Assembly: GCA_963921425.1 (NCBI GenBank)
Contig: OY992833.1
Span: 3,474,501 to 3,538,500 of the forward strand
Direction: 5' to 3'
From: Dryas octopetala
Taxonomy: Eukaryota; Streptophyta; Magnoliopsida; Rosales; Rosaceae
DNA: 64,000 bases
Below the pieces are notes generated by a model that was not told the origin of the DNA, ran no database searches, and was given only the letters and a program-made list of their open reading frames with translations. Positions 48,343 to 61,260 of this stretch are shown here, piece after piece. Each line of letters starts with the position of its first letter. The first letter of the stretch is position 1. Both the position numbers and the translations under genes were made by a program.

Positions 48343-50168
48343 TTATTCTGCAGATGCTACATGCCTTTTAGGATGGAAACCTCTCAAAGTTTCCCGCATT
48401 TCCAGATCAGGCATCAAACCTTTTTGGATCATTTCCTTAACAAGTCTCAATGCTTCATCTATTCTCTTACCTTTTACATAGCCATTGACCAAGGTTTTAT
48501 AGAGAGCAATATCAGGCACATGACCCTTAACCGCCATTAACTTAAAGACATTCTTTGCCTTCTCTATCTTTCCAATCCAACAATAACTATAAATCAGCAT
48601 ACGGTAAGTTCTCGTGCTAAGCTCCATACCATATTCAAATTTTTCCTCAAATACTTTGTGAGCCTCTTTTGTCATCCTTTCTCTGCAGAGAGAATCCAAA
48701 AGTACTTCCAAAGTTTTTGGAATTGGTAAGATACCCTGACCTACCATTTCATCAAACAACCTTGTGGCTTCTTCCCATTGACCTGTACGGCACATGCCAG
48801 AAATTAGAAAGTTGTAAGTGACAACGGCAGGTCTTAGACCTCTTTGAGCCATTACCTCTAACATGGCAAGGGCTTCCTTGGTCATTCTGTCCTTGCAAAG
48901 AGCATTTATTAGAGTGGTAAAAGTTACAACATCTGGTGGTATTGCTTCATCCATCATTCTTTTAAACAGCTTTATGGCTTCTTTCCGTTGGCCGGAATGG
49001 CACAATCCATTAATTAAGGAGTTGTAGGTGACGAGATTAGGCTTTAGACCTCCATGGATCATTTCTTCCAAAAGATTAAGTGCCTCTGTTGTCTTCCCTT
49101 CTTTGCATAAAGCATCCAATACAGCATTGAATGTAACAATGTTAGGAAAGGTTCCACAGCCAATCATGTTTTGAAATAACTGCACGGCTTCTTGCCACTT
49201 ACCAGACTTGCACAAAGCAGAAATTAAGTAAAAGTGACAACATCAGGCTTTATGCCTTTTGCAGTCATGCAGAACAAGAATCTTTTGGCTTCTTCCCAAT
49301 GACCCAAGTTGCATAACCCATGAATCAATGAAGTGTAAATGATGATATTTGGTACAACACCTTTATTGATCATATCTCGAAATATGGCCAAGGCCTCATC
49401 TATTTGTCTTTCTCTACAGAGACTGTCAATGATAGGATTGTAGCATGCTGGGTCAGGCTTCAACCTTCCATTCTCATGCATCTCCTTGAGCACACCGACT
49501 GCCTCACAAACTTTCTCGGCTTTGCATAACCCATTAATTAGAGTAGCATATGTGACTTCATTGCATGCATATCCCTTCTCTTTTATTTTGTGGAACAACT
49601 CCATTGCCTCATCCATGGAGCTAGAGTTACAAAGCCCATGAAGCAAAGCACTTAAAGTAAAAGCATTGGGTTGAAGACCATGTTTGAGGGTAATTGCTAA
49701 AACAGAGAAACCTAAGTCCACCCGATTCAGACGGCACAAGCAATTGATAACAATACTCATTGTACCAACTTCAGGTTGGAAATGAGCATTACCCATGAAC
49801 ATTAACTGTTTAAACATCGAAACAACAGTGGAATATTGGTTCATCTTGGAGAGTGTCCCAAACAAATGATTAAAAGCCCAAATAGAGGGAATGGGTTTGA
49901 TTTGAATCATGGAATTGAAGAAACCCAAAGCTTCATCTAACCCAAGAGTATCAGATTTACAACGCGATTGTACCAAAGCCTCAAAATCAGTGATTTTGTT
50001 AGGACCCAGAGCAGTAACAGGAACAGTACGAAAATTATTGACAGAAAAAGAGGAAAAGTGGGTTCGGAGAAGCCCAAACAGAGTATAGGGAGAAGGCATA
50101 CCGTTTTGGAGAAGAGTGAGTAGTAGTGGAGCTCTTTCAGCGACAATTTTCGCCATCATCATCCTCAA
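48343..50168 (-). pseudogene. P-class PPR gene, Rf-like (RFL) clade, one frameshift
   Basis: From ATG 50168 the first 314 residues have a mitochondrial-type N-terminus (MRMMMAKIVAERAPLLLTLL) and then 35-residue PPR repeats (CNEVTYATLINGLCKAEKVC, YTSLIHGLCNLGHW). The frame ends just after KPDVVTFT at 49224. The next repeat resumes directly in another frame (LISALCKSGKW) and runs 290 residues through NLVTYNSLINGLCHSGQRKE to a stop at 48343. Comparing the two sides, four bases (or one base plus a codon) are missing at about 49226-49230. Total about 604 residues, the usual RFL length. RFL proteins bind mitochondrial RNAs and include fertility restorers. Only the first half could be translated. 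A sequencing error would make it intact. Confidence 0.85.
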
Positions 50169-50256
50169 ACGCAGAAACTTAGAGCCTCCATTTCACTGAG
50201 AAGTGATTAACTGGTTATTTTCCGTTTCGGGAATTTTTTGTATGTATTAAAACACC

Positions 50257-50739
50257 CTGGCTGCTAAGGGTGGAATCGGTTTAGTAAACGAACCGATGTA
50301 GCGTAATCGACTACCGTGCCGACACCAACAAGGCCAGACTCACAACCGCCACGGCTACTAACAAGTTCGGTTATCAACGGCTTCGATTTTGGTGGTGGTT
50401 GGTCGACTTCTCGGTGGTCGTCGGTCACCATCTCTCACCTCTCTTTTCTTCAACGACAACACTGCCAAATGCCAGCTCTATTATCTTCTTCTTGGAGGCA
50501 ACACAGCACCGGCGACGTTGCAAGCTGCAGAAGAAGAAGAAGAAGTATAGCATTTTGGTATCGGTAATTGTCGGTGGGGGGAGATTACCATTGTTTCCAA
50601 CGCTGAGTATAGCGGTTCAATTCGGTTATCTTACCGATACCAAAAAATCACAAAACAATACCACACCGATTGGTTTGGTGTCGGTCGGTATGTTGGTTTT
50701 TCGATTTGGTCGGTTAAAAAACCCACCCCTACTGGCTGC
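50257..50739. mobile_element. hAT MITE upstream of the RFL gene
   Basis: The element at 50265-50731 begins TAAGGGTGGAATCGG and ends, inverted, TAGGGGTGGG. The flank ctggctgc is identical (50257-50264, 50732-50739). It is about 100 bp upstream of the PPR start codon, so it is in the promoter or 5' leader. Confidence 0.9.
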
Positions 50740-51337
50740 CACTTCATTTGTTCCAAGTAATTTGATCAGTAGTTTTGGGCCAAATAGTATTTCTCTTAAT
50801 AATTTGATGGTTGTGTGTGCTTCCTCGTTTGTTTCTTCGTCAGCCGGCTCCTTTACTGACCCAAAAGTTCTTTTTTGTTAGTGGTTTACTTTGTTGCATA
50901 CCTAAACAAAATTGGGCTTTAACCTGAAATAGCCTCTTTTAATGTGAAACTTACAAAAATAACTCTCCTTTACAAACCCATAATCTTTGCACATTTCGTG
51001 CCCAAAATAACCTCCGCACATGACCAAACAAATAATGATTTTATGGAGATCCACAAAAGGTCGACAATGTGAACTCTGAAGTGGCTGCAGCCCGTATTGT
51101 TAGATGAAATTAATTAGGGTCAGCCCTGGGTGGTGCAAGAGGCGCCACCGCACAGGAACCCACTTTTATAGGGGCTCCAATTCTTTTATGTCTATATCTA
51201 TCTATCTATAATGGAGTGTGAATAGGTTTTTTTTTTTTCTTTTTTTAATTTGCAAATGTCGATATTTTAGGAGAGCAAATCCCCTACCATATTTGGCTTT
51301 TTCTTTCTCTCCTTACTATTTTTTTATCTACTTTATT
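50740..51337. other. AT-rich intergenic region
   Basis: No gene or element boundary that I can support. It contains a tctatctatctata run near 51193. Confidence 0.5.
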
Positions 51338-51482
51338 TTCAATGGCTAAGAGTTTAACCTGGTACCAAACGAGTACGAAAACTGATAAGGAATATGTTCT
51401 CATATTTATTTCAATGGCCAAGATTTTAATTTGGTATCAAACCAGTACGAAAAAACTGGTAGGAAATATGCTCTCATATTTT
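51338..51482. repeat. 72-bp tandem duplication
   Basis: Two adjacent copies starting ttcaatggc at 51338 and 51410 share aagagttttaa-type, accaaac, agtacgaaaa and tctcatattt blocks with about 15% differences. Confidence 0.75.
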
Positions 51483-51738
51483 AGTTCACACTTCGCACAA
51501 TGTGTTTGATAGCTTACCCTTATCAATTAGAAGGTCTACGGGTTAGATCTCAGATTGTATTGGAGAGCACGCCTTACCACATGTTAATTGTTGCTTAACA
51601 CAAATTTTGTTATGAAGTTAGTGGCTTTACAACATATTAAGTTTTGTGGATCCCTCTTCTTTTCTTTCTCACTGTTTAAGGAGCTAATGCTCAATAGTTG
51701 CACCAAGTACCATTTATAATAATAGTTGGTTAAAATAA

Positions 51739-52010
51739 GGGTGTTTTTATTTGCACTCATTTTTTTTCTTTTTGCATACTTTTTTCTCTCACACCTCCTA
51801 TACTTTTCTAAAATTTAAAATTTCTTTTTAACACACCCCTCCAATTACCCTAATACTTATATTTTATCAATTTCACAAAATTTCTCACCATAACACACCC
51901 CATCAACTCAGACTAAAAAAAAAAAAACACACACCCAGCCCCTCCTCCTCCCCCTCCCCCTCCCTCATCCCGACCACCTCCCTCCCTCTCTCCTTCCCTC
52001 ACCCGACCAC

Positions 52011-52043
<33 letters not shown>

Positions 52044-52756
52044 CTCCCAGGGCAACACCACCCTCCCTGCAACACCACCCTCATCTCTCTCTCTCTCTCT
52101 CCTCTCCATGCAGCACCACCCTCTTTTCTCTCTCTCTCTTCTCCCCGTAGCACCACCCTCCCTCTCTCTCCTCCCCTCTGAACACCAACTTTAAAAAAAA
52201 AAGTTGCAGGTTCTGCCGAACCTGGTTGTTTTGTTCGGCAGGTGCCCGCCGAACAATCCTGTTCTATTCAGCGGATGACTGCTGAATGAAATAGCCAGGT
52301 TTGGCACTGGTTTGCCGAACCTGCAACTATTTTTTTTTAAGTTGGTGTTCGGAGGGGAGGAGAGAGATGGAGGGTGGTGCTGCCGGGAGAAGAGAGAGAG
52401 AGTAGGGTGGTGCTGCGGAGAGAAGAGAGAGAGAGAAAGGAGGGTGGTGCTGTGCTTGGAGAAGTGAGGAGCCGGAGAGGGGAGAGAGAAGCTGAAGAGA
52501 TGGGGAGCTGGGCAAGGCACGGTTGGGAAGGGAGAAAGGGAGAGAAGAGAGAGGGAAGGAGAGAGAGAGAGGGTCGGCAAGTGGGGCAAGGCACAGGGTG
52601 GGACATGGGAGCAGAGAAGAGAAAAGAGAGATGAGGTGTGTTGGGGGAGGGCTTTAGGGTCTTTTTACAATGGGGCAAATTTGTAAAATCACTAATTAAG
52701 TGATGAGGGGTGTGCAAATACATTAAAAAAAAAAAAGGTGTGCAAATAGTCACCCC
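51739..52756. mobile_element. Palindromic MITE-like element, about 1 kb
   Basis: The left end GGGTGTTTTTATTTGCAC is inverted at the right end (gtgcaaatagtcacccc). The arms pair through CT-rich (left) and GA-rich (right) tracts. The centre is a strong hairpin: gaacaccaacttt...gttgcaggttctgccgaacc (52177-52225) against 52303-52352. taa lies beside both ends (51736-51738, 52758-52760, one base of slack), hinting at a Tourist-like origin. Open frames inside are Ser/Pro/Leu repeats of the tract. Confidence 0.75.
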
Positions 52757-52760
52757 ATAA

Positions 52761-54763
52761 GCCATATTCACACACTTTAGTTAGTTTTAACAAACTAAAA
52801 GGGGGTGACATATAGAGTCAAAGCCAAAACCGTGTATATTGGTTTTTGGGCAATTGCAACCTGCTGCAAGTTTGGTATATAAAATAGTGAGCATTGCTCA
52901 TTTTTCTTGTAGTGGCAGTAGGGGATTTTACCTGTTAGGAATATTTGGCGGTTGGTTGGTACGACTTTGAATTCTTTTTTTTTGGCTGTCAAGACTTAGA
53001 AATCTCATTGCCGGTTTAGACAAAGAAAAATGTTGACTTGTTTTTCTGTCCCTACTCCCTCCTATAGTCCTCAAACTGATACCATGACAATAATGCATGA
53101 CAATAATGCTGCAGCCTCTAGCTGAATTTGAAATTTTCGTGGTGTTGTGTTTTTGGCTCATCTTTGAAGTTTTATTGGGTCCATGGGAGCTTCCATAAAG
53201 GTTTGGTTGAAGATTGAAGGGGTGTCGGGCTTTAGAAGACCTTGAAAAGCATCAGAAACAATGGTGGGATCAATCCTGAAGGTCTCAGATACTGAATTAT
53301 TTTGTACACAGTTTGTTAAAGTTTGATTTCCATTCAAAATCTATTGTGTCAATTAAAACAATCAGCGTCTTTAAAACACATATAAAGACAGCCAGGAAAA
53401 GTTCACTACTATATCTACTAGCAAAAGCAGAATACGAGTAGATAGTTTTGAATTTAAAAGTTAAAATGGTCTTCTGGTTTCTATCTACCAGCTAGCTTGA
53501 AGCCATAAGGATAGCTAAAGATTAATTACATGTCACCGACCATTTGTAATCAATCAATAATATATAATATGCCATCCTTTTTTTTTTTTTTTTTGTGGTA
53601 ATTAAACATATGCAGTCCCCCCATCAGCAGCTTCAAATTTTTTTAACTGATGCAATGCTATCCATGTAAAAATATCAATAGTATATACACAGAGCTACTT
53701 TAAGATTTTATGAAGTCAGAATAGATAGGCCAGGCTTCAACGCCAATTGTGTCATCAAAATTTTAATTAGCAAAGAAAAACAAGAAAACAGCTTAAAATG
53801 AGATATCACGAAAATTAACAAAACTGCAAATTTGGCCTTGATTGCATGTAGTGCAACTGCAACCTTGTAACTTGTAAGGTGGATTTTGATCGAGCAGCCA
53901 CACATACAAATACATGCACATGCTTGCATGGGCGGACACACAGACAAAGAGACAGTCTCTTTGTGTGCACACAAGCACACAACTGTAATGAGGAGCATTC
54001 TCAAATGCAATTGCAAATCAGATTTTGAAGTAAGTTTGTCATCTGTCACACCACCTCATGTAAAAAGATACCAAATATGGCAATGTGAAGAACAGTCAGA
54101 AAATTAGTAACAGCTAGCAGGTCTTCTAGTCGATTCAGCAGGCTCAACTTCATATGAAGCATCATTTCCTGATTAGTAAGCCAGGTACAAAGTCAATCGC
54201 ACAAACATTCAACCAAACTAATGTCTTAGAGCAAACCATACACAACAAACTTTGTATGCGTACAAGGATACAAAATATTAATCTCGTCCTTGACACATAT
54301 ATTGTATAGGGATACAGATTCTGCATGTGTAGAGTTGCAATGTCACTGCCATGTCATCAAACCGTAAAAATGAATTTGAAAAAGTTATGAATTTGGCTAT
54401 GATTACAACTAAAGTAAACTACAATGACTTGATTGAAACTTCTTGAACCACAAGGATTAAAGTGAAAATTGGATGAAATCACAGGAACCAAAAGTGAAAT
54501 TTAGCCTAAAATCATATGAAGAGATTCACAAACTTTGGGGAAGATGGATCTAACAAAGTAAAATGCATAAATTTAATTAATTTGGTAGTATATACATGAA
54601 AAATTATGAGATAGTGAACAACAAGGGAATCTTTCACATTGAAGTGAATTCAAACATGTACAGAAAGGCATCTAAGTACAAGAGTATAGGTAAGAATACT
54701 ACCTGGAAGTGAGATCCACCTTATGGTTTTGTAATTAATTATGGTCCTCCATATGGAAGCCCC
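52761..54763. other. Intergenic, NLR 3' side
   Basis: No gene is supported. Features are T-runs (53578-53595) and an imperfect hairpin near 53937-53972 (cacagacaaagagac/agtctctttgtgtg). Confidence 0.5.
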
Positions 54764-57700
54764 TTAAGAGGGTCTAAAGCTGGGAAGGAAAGCATTTCGA
54801 GCAACTTGGTCCTCCCACTCTAAGCCATTCCACCACTCGTCATCTCCTTTGATGATGATATTGCATCCTTGGGCACTGCTAGAGTTGAGTGGCAGCTCCT
54901 TCAGTGCTGAACATCTAGATATACTGACTTCCTTCAGATATGGAAAGGGTAAGGCATTTTCATATATGCTCTTCAACAATGGCAGACTGCTCAAATACAA
55001 CTGTTTAAGTTTTGCAAATGGGTTCAACTCTTTTACCACATCTGCCACTCCGCCCAATCTTTCAAAATTGATTATTTTTCCATTTCAGAGCATTCTAGTG
55101 CAGCTAAATTGATGAGATTTGGAGCAAAAATGAGCCATGTCAGATCCTTCAGCTTGTTGCATCCAAATACAAGTACATGTTGAAGACCAAGGAAGCAACT
55201 TTGGTTCATCATGATTGAGCCCTGAGGATCATTGGGACCTCGTGCTTCCCAATTATCCTTCACTTGTTCCAAATCATTACACAAATTAAAGTGAAGGGAA
55301 TCAAGATGTTTCATATTCGCCAAAGATGATATATCAAGAAGCTCCGTATTGCTCAAAACTTCAATACTAAGAACTTGAGTGCAGGTCACTAAGTTATGGT
55401 AGCTGAACAACTGTTTGAAGCAAGAGGTAGTTCTTATGCTCAAAGTAAAGAGGTGTAGGTGTTTCAAACAATGCAATTCATCCAACATGGCTTTTTCACT
55501 GTCAAAAGGAAATTTGTAATGACCGCAACCCAACATTCTTAAAACTTTTAGCATGGAAAAACTTGATATTATATGTGGTGGAACAAATTCAAGCTTGTTC
55601 GTAAACTGCAAGTTCAAATATTTTAGCCTTACCAAGGCCTTCAACTCAATTGGCAGCTCACGTATACCAGTTCCTGACAAATTTAGATGTTGTAATGAAA
55701 TCAGCACTACAAGAAAAACTTTAATACATATCACTATTTTAATATCAGTTTTTATATTAACTGATATTATAAATTTTTAGATATCAGTTAATTTTTTAAA
55801 TGATATCTTAATTCATTAACATATCACCATTTTTTTCTTTAGATATCTTAATTTTGTATTTTTGATTAACAAATAGATAAAACTGATATCTAAAAATCAT
55901 AACTGATAACTATATTTCACCTAAAAAAACACATTTCCCCCGACTTAAAAATTTTGGCTGAGTTTCCTAACCTAAGTCACGATATCTCTCACTGGCCTCT
56001 CGATCAAACACACACATTCCCTCACACTCGCATCGCACGCCTCCCTCAACCCTCAGCCTCTAGCTCTCTCTCTCTCGCCATCGTCGCCAGCTCTCTCGCC
56101 GTCGCCGTCGCCACAGCTCTCTCGACGTCGCCGTCACCACAGCTCTCTCTCTCTCTCTCGCCGCATCCTCTCTCGTCTCATCCATCTCTCTGTCTCACGC
56201 AGTCATCGTCGCCTCCCTCCCTCCGTCTCACCACCATCCTCTCTTTATCTCATCATGGCCTCCATCTCTCTGTCTCACCACCATCCTCTCTATTTATAAC
56301 CCATCGTCCGTCCCGACTCTCACCTAGTCACCCATCGCCAATCTAAGGTAATTTTTAATTTAGGTTTCTGTTTAGGGATTTCGGTAATTTTTAATTTGGG
56401 TTTCTGTTTAGGGATTTAAGTAATTTTTAATTTGGGTTTCTGTTTAGGGATTAAGGATGTAGGATTTCTGTTTAGGGGTTTTTGTTTTGCTTCTGAATGT
56501 TGGTTATGGTTATTCATAGATTTTGATTTGGGTGTTGCTAATTTTTTCTCCTGCACTTGCTCCATTGAGATCTGAATTATGGGTCCTTCCCGTGACATCA
56601 TTTTGATTTGATTTGGGTTTTACGAATCTTCTTTCATTTGTTTGGAATTGGAGTTCTCCATTTTTTTTATAATCATTAATCTTGCATGTCTGTAGTTGAG
56701 GTCTGAATTTAGTATTCCAATTCAAATTGCGAATTTTTTATCTGATTTATTATTTGTGGTTTTTCTTTTTGTACTTTATTCTCATTAAAAGTAGTTTTTT
56801 TTTTTTTTTTGGGTGTAAATTAAAAGAAGTTGTTTAATGGTAATTAATTTGTAATCTATCACAAATTCACAATAAATGCTTTATTTTTCTTTGTATGGAC
56901 TCTAGTAGTTGAACTATCATCCTATGGTTTCGAATTTGACTTTTAAAAAGTTAAAAGGCCGTCTGGACAAGTTTTCAAGTAAAGGATAAAAAAGTTCTGT
57001 TCTTTTATCATCCACTGCTCTTTGAATATGCAGCTTTTGTATTGGTACTTGATATAGCTTTGTAATAACTAATAAGTACCCCTTTTTTGAAGTAGAATCA
57101 ATTATATATGGAGGGGGTAAATTAGTAAATTTATTTGTTCATTTCAATTAAACAGTTGTTAGACCTTTAAAATTGGTGGTTTATAGTACTGTGCACAGTT
57201 GATTGACTTGCTCATTTGGTTTGTTTTATAGAATCAATTCTTATCCCAAAGACTTTCTTAAAAGGCGTTTAGTGGTAGGGGAGTGCTCTTTAGGGAGCAT
57301 CAATAGTGCCCCCTTTTATCTTTTTCTAAATATGCTTTGTTAAGAGTCATGTTATGCTTTATGTTAGTGTTCCAGTGATTTTTTTGTTAAAAGCTATTTA
57401 AGATATTTACCTACATATCGTGTTGATACTGTATTGGGTTTTTGTGAGATTCATAAAAATTGTATCAATAGATTATACCATATACTAATGATATCATTTC
57501 ATGGTTTTTTTCCTATTTTATTTTTGATTGTGTAGGTAGTCCAGATCTGTGATTAGTCATGGTTCCTAGTACTAGTATTTATATGTGTTATTATGAGGCA
57601 TATGGGTAAGTCAAGAAAATCCATTTGTTGTGCTTTACGCATAGCCATTTGAACTTTCCTTTTTGCTATTTAAACATGCCATGATTAGAACAGGGGCTAG

Positions 57701-57930
57701 TTTCTTATAAAAAAAGGGGGCATTTTAGTATTCCAATTCTGGTTTGGTGATTGTAATGAATCTAATGATGGCTTTATAATGCTACTTTTTGTGTAAGGAC
57801 TGTTTGAATTTTCTTGGTTGAAAATGCTCGCAAAACTGTTCTCTATATTATTTGCCAAGTGTTTTTCTTCTTTGAGATATTACGATCTTTGGGCTATACT
57901 CTTAGCTAATATTATTGTGTTTGTTTGCAG

Positions 57931-60456
57931 ATGAGAGGCTATGGTGATGAAATTACATGGATTGATGAGAGGCTAAATAAAAAATACAATATGTATTCTT
58001 GTATATTAAATTTATTTACAAATCTGAATAGTTATAAAATTTTAACAATGGGGGAATTGTTGGATTCCCCCAATTTTTTTAATTTTGAAAATTTCAGCGA
58101 CTGTTGCTCCTTTTGTCCCCATGAAATTTTTTTATTAAGGGACTGTTAGTGGGCAATGAATGATATTAGACAACAAGGCCTGCCGCCTGACACATTGGCA
58201 GGTTATGTTTAATCAAAAAAATACATAAAATGGAAAATAGAGAAGGATTGATATAGAAACATACCCTGTAGGCCAATACGGACCCCATCCTGTGAGACTG
58301 TCATGCTAAGGGTGGCTGCACTGTCACCATTGGACTTTGGTGACTCTTAAGAGTCCCTGTGAGTGGGGAAGGTGACTGTTTCCCATCAGATGGTAAACCC
58401 TATTATTCTTGTAGTGTTATCGGTCACACACCTTCTTTCTTCATGTTGAATCTGCCAGCTTTGCCTTTGTAGTTTCTCATAAAGGCTTATATTTTGTAGG
58501 TACAAGGTGCTGACATTGACTGGATAAAGATTGTCTCACCAGAAGAAATAAGCCTTATGGTATGTTATCCCAGTGTGATTTTTGTCTTTTTTGGTTATGT
58601 GGTATCTTTTTTCATCCCATTCCTTAAATTCTCCCCACCCCCCAGAATCCATTATGAAGCAGCTATGGATTTAATGTTATCCTACTTGATAATTTCAGGA
58701 AGGGAACTCACATACTATTGATTTAATGGCTGGGATTAGTGATGGGAGGACATTTGACTCTTATCAGGTTTGAATTGACTTGATCTAGTAGCACCTGGAG
58801 CTATGTGTCTCAGTATGTCTTCTGCTGCATGCTCAAAAGTGGATTTGGTAGAACACAATTGAGGGAATTAGTTCCAGTTTGCATGTGAATAATTAAGCTT
58901 TTTTTTTTTTGTAGATATTCTTGACCTTGTTTGTTTTCTTATCTGTGTGTGAGCACAATTTGTAAGCCATATTCTTGCTTTATTTCTTACATGTGAGAGG
59001 TTCAATGGTTTGCAGTTGGCCTACATGAATATTCATGTGCATGTTGAGGATCATATTATTGAGTTGTTAGATATTGATGATATATCCAGCCCAGGTGGTG
59101 GATATGTTAATAGTCCGAAATTTAAAATTTTGGCTATGAATCTTGGGATCACAACTTTATTTGTAAGTTCCTCATTTTGATATGGCTTTGTGGACAACAA
59201 ATTTAGACTTTTAATTGTTCTCTTATATGAATCTGAACACAACATAAAAAGAAGCACAAGAAAGAAAACTGTGTTTAGTAGTGAGTGAAATGTTTCATAT
59301 GCTGTGGAAACAAATTGAAACCAGCTCTTAGCCAATTTTACTTAAGAGAACAATTAAAAGTCTAAATTAATATGTACCATCTTACATAATATGGATTGTA
59401 TATTAAATTGTGATATATAACTTAAATTGATATTTTGTCTGAACTAGTGCTATTAGACAATTTAATGGGGTTACGGGAAGGAAAGGTCCGAAATCACCAA
59501 CTTGGAAGCATCTCTATGTAAGTGTCTATGTCTTACACATTGGACTAATTTAATTAAGTATAACTCTATGTAATTTCCTTTGCTTGTCTGTAGTGTCCTA
59601 AACAACCAGGTGGTGTTGAATGTGGATATTATGTCATGAGGTACATGAAGGAAATAGTTGAGGACACAACCCTTGCATATGAGTCGCAGGTTAGAATACT
59701 TACTCCTATTGGGGCAGTTGACTGGTATATTTTGCTATCCTTTGTACAGTTCTAACTTGGGAAACTTGTAAAAGGGAATTACAGGAGGAAGGGATGGCCT
59801 AGCTAGGACTTTGTTGTTGGTTTTTAAGACTTTGTTGCTGGTTTTTAAGACTTTGTTTTCTGGCTTTGCATCTTTTTAATTTTTTCTGTGTATGTGTGTT
59901 TGGGTTGGTGCTGTGTGCATTAAAGAGTGTGTTTGGGTTGATGGTCTGCATTTCTCTTCTATTTCCATTATTTTTTACTTGCATTATTGCTGAACTCTAG
60001 CTAGCTAGGCTGATACTGTGACTACTCATTTATACTTGCATGATCCATTTTTTGAATCATATATATGTGCAGCCATTTGAAAGCCCTTGCTGAATGCACG
60101 AAATGTAGGCCATCTGAATTCAATATATCAGATAAATTTAGATGATATATAACTTACATAAGATTGCAGCCATCTAAATTCAGATGATATATAACTTATA
60201 TATCAGCAAGTATTGAATTTAGATGATATATAACTTACATAAGATTGCAGCCATCTAAATTCAATACTTGCTACAATTTTATTCATGCTTTTGGCCTATA
60301 TTTTTTTAATGCCCTTTGGGATCCTTGCTGAATGCACTTTTCTTTCTTGTTTTTCAGTGGAGTAACCTGAAGAGCAGGAGGAGCAGTTACACACAAGAAC
60401 AAATAGATGAAGTCCGGGTTGAATGGGGAGATTATGTTTCCATGAATTTTATTTAG
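57931..60456 (+). pseudogene. Captured ULP1-like cysteine protease gene inside the CACTA
   Basis: Exon-like blocks with GT-AG ends: 58500-58559 (VQGADIDWIKIVSPEEISLM), 58699-58767, 59016-59162, 59448-59517 (GRKGPKSPTWKHLY), 59594-59689 (CPKQPGGVECGYYVMRYMKE) and 60358-60456 (YTQEQIDEVRVEW, then stop). The fifth holds the catalytic cysteine and upstream glutamine of ULP1 (C48) proteases, which remove SUMO-like modifiers. The first block at 57931 (MRGYGDEITW) may be an upstream exon. The catalytic histidine/aspartate region expected between the third and fourth blocks is missing, and phases there do not match, so the gene is probably partial. A CT-rich leader lies at 56040-56330. ULP1-like genes inside plant Mutator and CACTA elements are known (Kaonashi type). 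Confidence 0.75.
60095..60275. repeat. Short direct and inverted repeats in the CACTA
   Basis: agatgatatataactta recurs three times and agcaagtattgaatttagatg (60205) is inverted at about 60250-60272. It lies in the last intron of the captured gene. Confidence 0.7.
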
Positions 60457-60944
60457 ACTAACATGCATGTTTTTGGTAACTTTTTGAGCATTTTGTTGTA
60501 GATATGAAGATATATACTAGCTAGTTCACATTCAAATCTTTTGTATAGGCAGAATTTAGGCCTAGCTGAATTGCACTGTTATGCCTTCATTATTTTTGTA
60601 CATGTTGGCATGTGTTTAATTAGGATCTAGCTAGCTAGAGATGGATAGTGATTTTGGGGTATAAATGATGAGGGCTATCCATAAGTCTATATGGATTTGT
60701 AATCTTATTTTGTTAACTTCATTACTGAGTTTGGATGTTGGATTCATTTATATGAATGGAAGAATTTAAGTTGAATTATGGTGTAGAAGCTTAGTAATTG
60801 TTCAGTGGATGAATATTTACCAATTAGTTTTTATCAATATCAGAAGCCTATTGCATATCAGATTATGTAAAAATGCAACGATAAGGAATGAAGTTTCAAC
60901 ATCATTTTTTTTAAAAAAAATCGATATCTAAATAATATTTTTAT

Positions 60945-61260
60945 ATCAGATTTTAATTGCCAAACCGATATGTTATACACTTTTTATATCAGATTTTAAT
61001 TGCAAAACCGATATGTTATACACCTTTTATATCAGATTTTAATTTCAAAACCGATATGCTATGCACCTTTTATATCAGATTTTAATTGCAAAACCGATAT
61101 GCTATAAATCTTTTATATCAGATTTTAGTAACAAAACGGATATGTTATCCATCTTTTATATCAGATTTTAATTACAAAACCGATATGCTATACTCATTTT
61201 ATATCTGATTTTAAGTACCAAGACGATATCATAAGTATCTTACATATCGGAATGTAGTTT
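60945..61260. repeat. CACTA subterminal tandem repeats
   Basis: About six copies of ttttatatcagattttaatt followed by gcaaaaccgatatg lie at 50-58-bp spacing. Such arrays are transposase-binding sites in the family. Confidence 0.85.

Noticed and set aside
51188..51260. Helitron-like 5' end (tctatatctatctatctata), also near 21040
   Set aside because: No CTRR end with a hairpin was found at a plausible distance, and the tract is a simple tcta repeat.
51965..52771. Arg/Glu-rich and Ser/Pro-rich open frames
   Set aside because: They are translations of the (TC)n/(GA)n arms of the palindromic element.
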